From Lachnospiraceae bacterium (GTDB lineage Bacteria; Bacillota; Clostridia; Lachnospirales; Lachnospiraceae), in NCBI GenBank assembly GCA_017619635.1, contig JAFZRZ010000051.1:1-35394 (forward strand): a DNA stretch of 35,394 nucleotides, read 5' to 3'. Within the stretch, counting starts at the first letter, position 1. Each line of letters starts with the position of its first letter. The position numbers were made by a program, and so were the translations under genes. The notes beneath the pieces are model-generated. The model saw only the letters and a list, made by a program, of their open reading frames with translations, had not been told where the DNA came from and did no database searches. This document shows, in pieces, positions 34,326 to 35,394 of this stretch.

Positions 34326-35394
34326 ATGATGGACAGGGAGAAAAGAAGAAACATAATAAGGAAGATAGTCAGATTCTGGTTTAAGCATGAAATGGCTATC
34401 GCTATAGGTCTGATACTTGTCTTTATACTTACTACGACAGCTATCTTGTATGTTTGTTTTGCCGGAGACAGAAAGCCTGACGAGAGCGAGACTGTTTCTG
34501 AAGATACAAGTTATTCGGGTATATTTGATACCGACGAATCAGGACAGATAGTAAAGAGCACAAGAAACACACGTAAGACTGTCACGACCACCACATCAGG
34601 CGGTGAGGTTAAAGAAGAGGAATATAAGACCGTCCTTGAATATAATGCTGATACAAAACCCGGCTACATGAACAACTGTATCTTTCTTGGAGATTCCAGA
34701 ACAGTTGCCATGGTCAGTTATGGGTTTGTTTCTGATGAGAATGTTCTTGCCAAGGTCGGCATAAGCCATCAGGCTGTAATGTCCACCACGTTTACGCAAA
34801 ACTCAGGAAAGCAGTATACCATAGCTCAGTATCTTAAATCGCATAAGGCACCTGTTATCTATATAGGATACGGTGTAAACGGAATGAACGGAAATGAGGA
34901 GCAGTATGAGAAGTCATACAAGGAAGTTGTCGAAAAGATAATGGATCTTGCTCCTGACAGTGAGATAGTTCTTATGGCTATCTGGCCCGTTAATGATTAT
35001 GGTTCATATAAGAACACGGTAAGAAATGAATGGGTTAACAAATACAATGATTTCTTAAAGACACTTGCGGAATACGAGGGAATATTCTATCTCGATGTTG
35101 ATACGATCCTCAGAGATTCCGATGGACAGATAAAAGGCGAATATGATGCAGGCGACGGTCTGCATTACAGAGCATGTGCTTATACAGTAATTCTTGAATA
35201 TATAATCCACCATCCGGTAAAAGGCATTTCGGATGATGGTGAATTTGTGGTTAAGTATGTAAAGCCTACGGGTGATTTCAAGAAGATGATGAAAGAGACT
35301 ACGACTCTGCCTGCAAACGTCCAGGTTGTCGAGCCTGAAGAGGTTAATCAGGAAGTCAATGAAGAACTTCTTATAACTCCTTCACCAACAGTTG
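34326..35394 (+). CDS. Membrane-anchored SGNH/GDSL hydrolase (3' end off window)
   Basis: The frame is open from here to the window edge (356 codons visible). Residues 23-46 form a signal anchor after a basic start (MMDREKRRNIIRK); a Thr/Ser-rich stalk (about 50-100) follows. The hydrolase domain shows block I FLGDSRT with Ser124, GYGVNGMN (181-188) with Asn185, and GDGLHY with Asp277 and His280, the Ser-Asn-Asp-His set of SGNH esterases. An extracellular deacetylase acting on wall polymers is likely by family, but the substrate is unknown. A Pro/Glu-rich tail begins near residue 320. No ribosome site precedes the ATG at 34326 or the in-frame ATGs at 34320 and 34329. Confidence 0.8.
   Translation, partial: MMDREKRRNIIRKIVRFWFKHEMAIAIGLILVFILTTTAILYVCFAGDRKPDESETVSEDTSYSGIFDTDESGQIVKSTRNTRKTVTTTTSGGEVKEEEYKTVLEYNADTKPGYMNNCIFLGDSRTVAMVSYGFVSDENVLAKVGISHQAVMSTTFTQNSGKQYTIAQYLKSHKAPVIYIGYGVNGMNGNEEQYEKSYKEVVEKIMDLAPDSEIVLMAIWPVNDYGSYKNTVRNEWVNKYNDFLKTLAEYEGIFYLDVDTILRDSDGQIKGEYDAGDGLHYRACAYTVILEYIIHHPVKGISDDGEFVVKYVKPTGDFKKMMKETTTLPANVQVVEPEEVNQEVNEELLITPSPTV

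Overview
The window looks like chromosomal DNA of an anaerobic, low-to-medium-GC Firmicute, most likely a Lachnospiraceae member near Butyrivibrio/Pseudobutyrivibrio. This is an inference, not a database match. It rests on strong AGGAGG ribosome sites with TTGACA/TATAAT promoters, the rplS-lepB-rbgA-lepB-rnhB-(FliK-like)-(FlhB-like) gene order, DUF5050 and PDL-repeat secreted proteins, an MscL with a C-terminal zinc ribbon, and a groESL operon. There are no rRNA or tRNA genes, no CRISPR array and no prophage. The only mobile DNA seen is the right end of a probable IS200/IS605-type element at bases 1-140.

Layout. 1-4163: transposon end; an operator-controlled TetR regulator coupled to a CPBP membrane protease; an alpha/beta hydrolase; a poorly coding stretch (2364-2710) with a possible decayed reading frame; an orphan 70-residue protein; and a leftward membrane-anchored DUF5050 protein. 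4287-8017: a DUF815 AAA+ ATPase, polyphosphate kinase and a small acidic protein, apparently one operon. 8297-13037: a leftward secreted protein with a structured upstream region, then two leftward paralogues of an unrecognised family on either side of rightward mscL. 13113-16424: a leftward operon of an ABC-F ATPase, a PHP phosphoesterase and a HAD phosphatase. 16686-20290: a methyl-accepting chemotaxis protein, then groES-groEL. 20442-23064: a YtrA-like GntR repressor with an ABC ATPase and two membrane proteins. 23154-25991: a large hybrid histidine kinase. 26084-30980: rplS, two signal peptidases I around the ribosome-assembly GTPase rbgA, rnhB, and FliK-like and FlhB-C-like proteins. 31141-34259: an OmpR-type regulator and its membrane kinase. 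34326-end: a membrane-anchored SGNH/GDSL hydrolase cut by the window edge.

The most novel-looking item is the pair of proteins around mscL. Both carry a module of about 37 residues (DEL...HRDW..xNVVDxLVK) near the N-terminus. The same module, diverged, recurs at the C-terminus: once in the 547-residue paralogue and twice in the 317-residue one. Between the ends lies a very long Ala/Glu/Lys/Arg helix or an Ala/Pro/Lys/Glu linker. Neither protein has a signal peptide or membrane segment, so they look like cytoplasmic spacer or scaffold proteins. Their link to mscL is positional only.

Several regulatory sites are visible by eye: 9-bp and 7-bp palindromes at the TetR and GntR promoters, twin 16-bp direct repeats with a 21-bp period above the secreted-protein promoter, and a palindromic promoter that would give a nearly leaderless SGNH hydrolase mRNA. 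All promoter and operator calls are by eye and none was scored by software.
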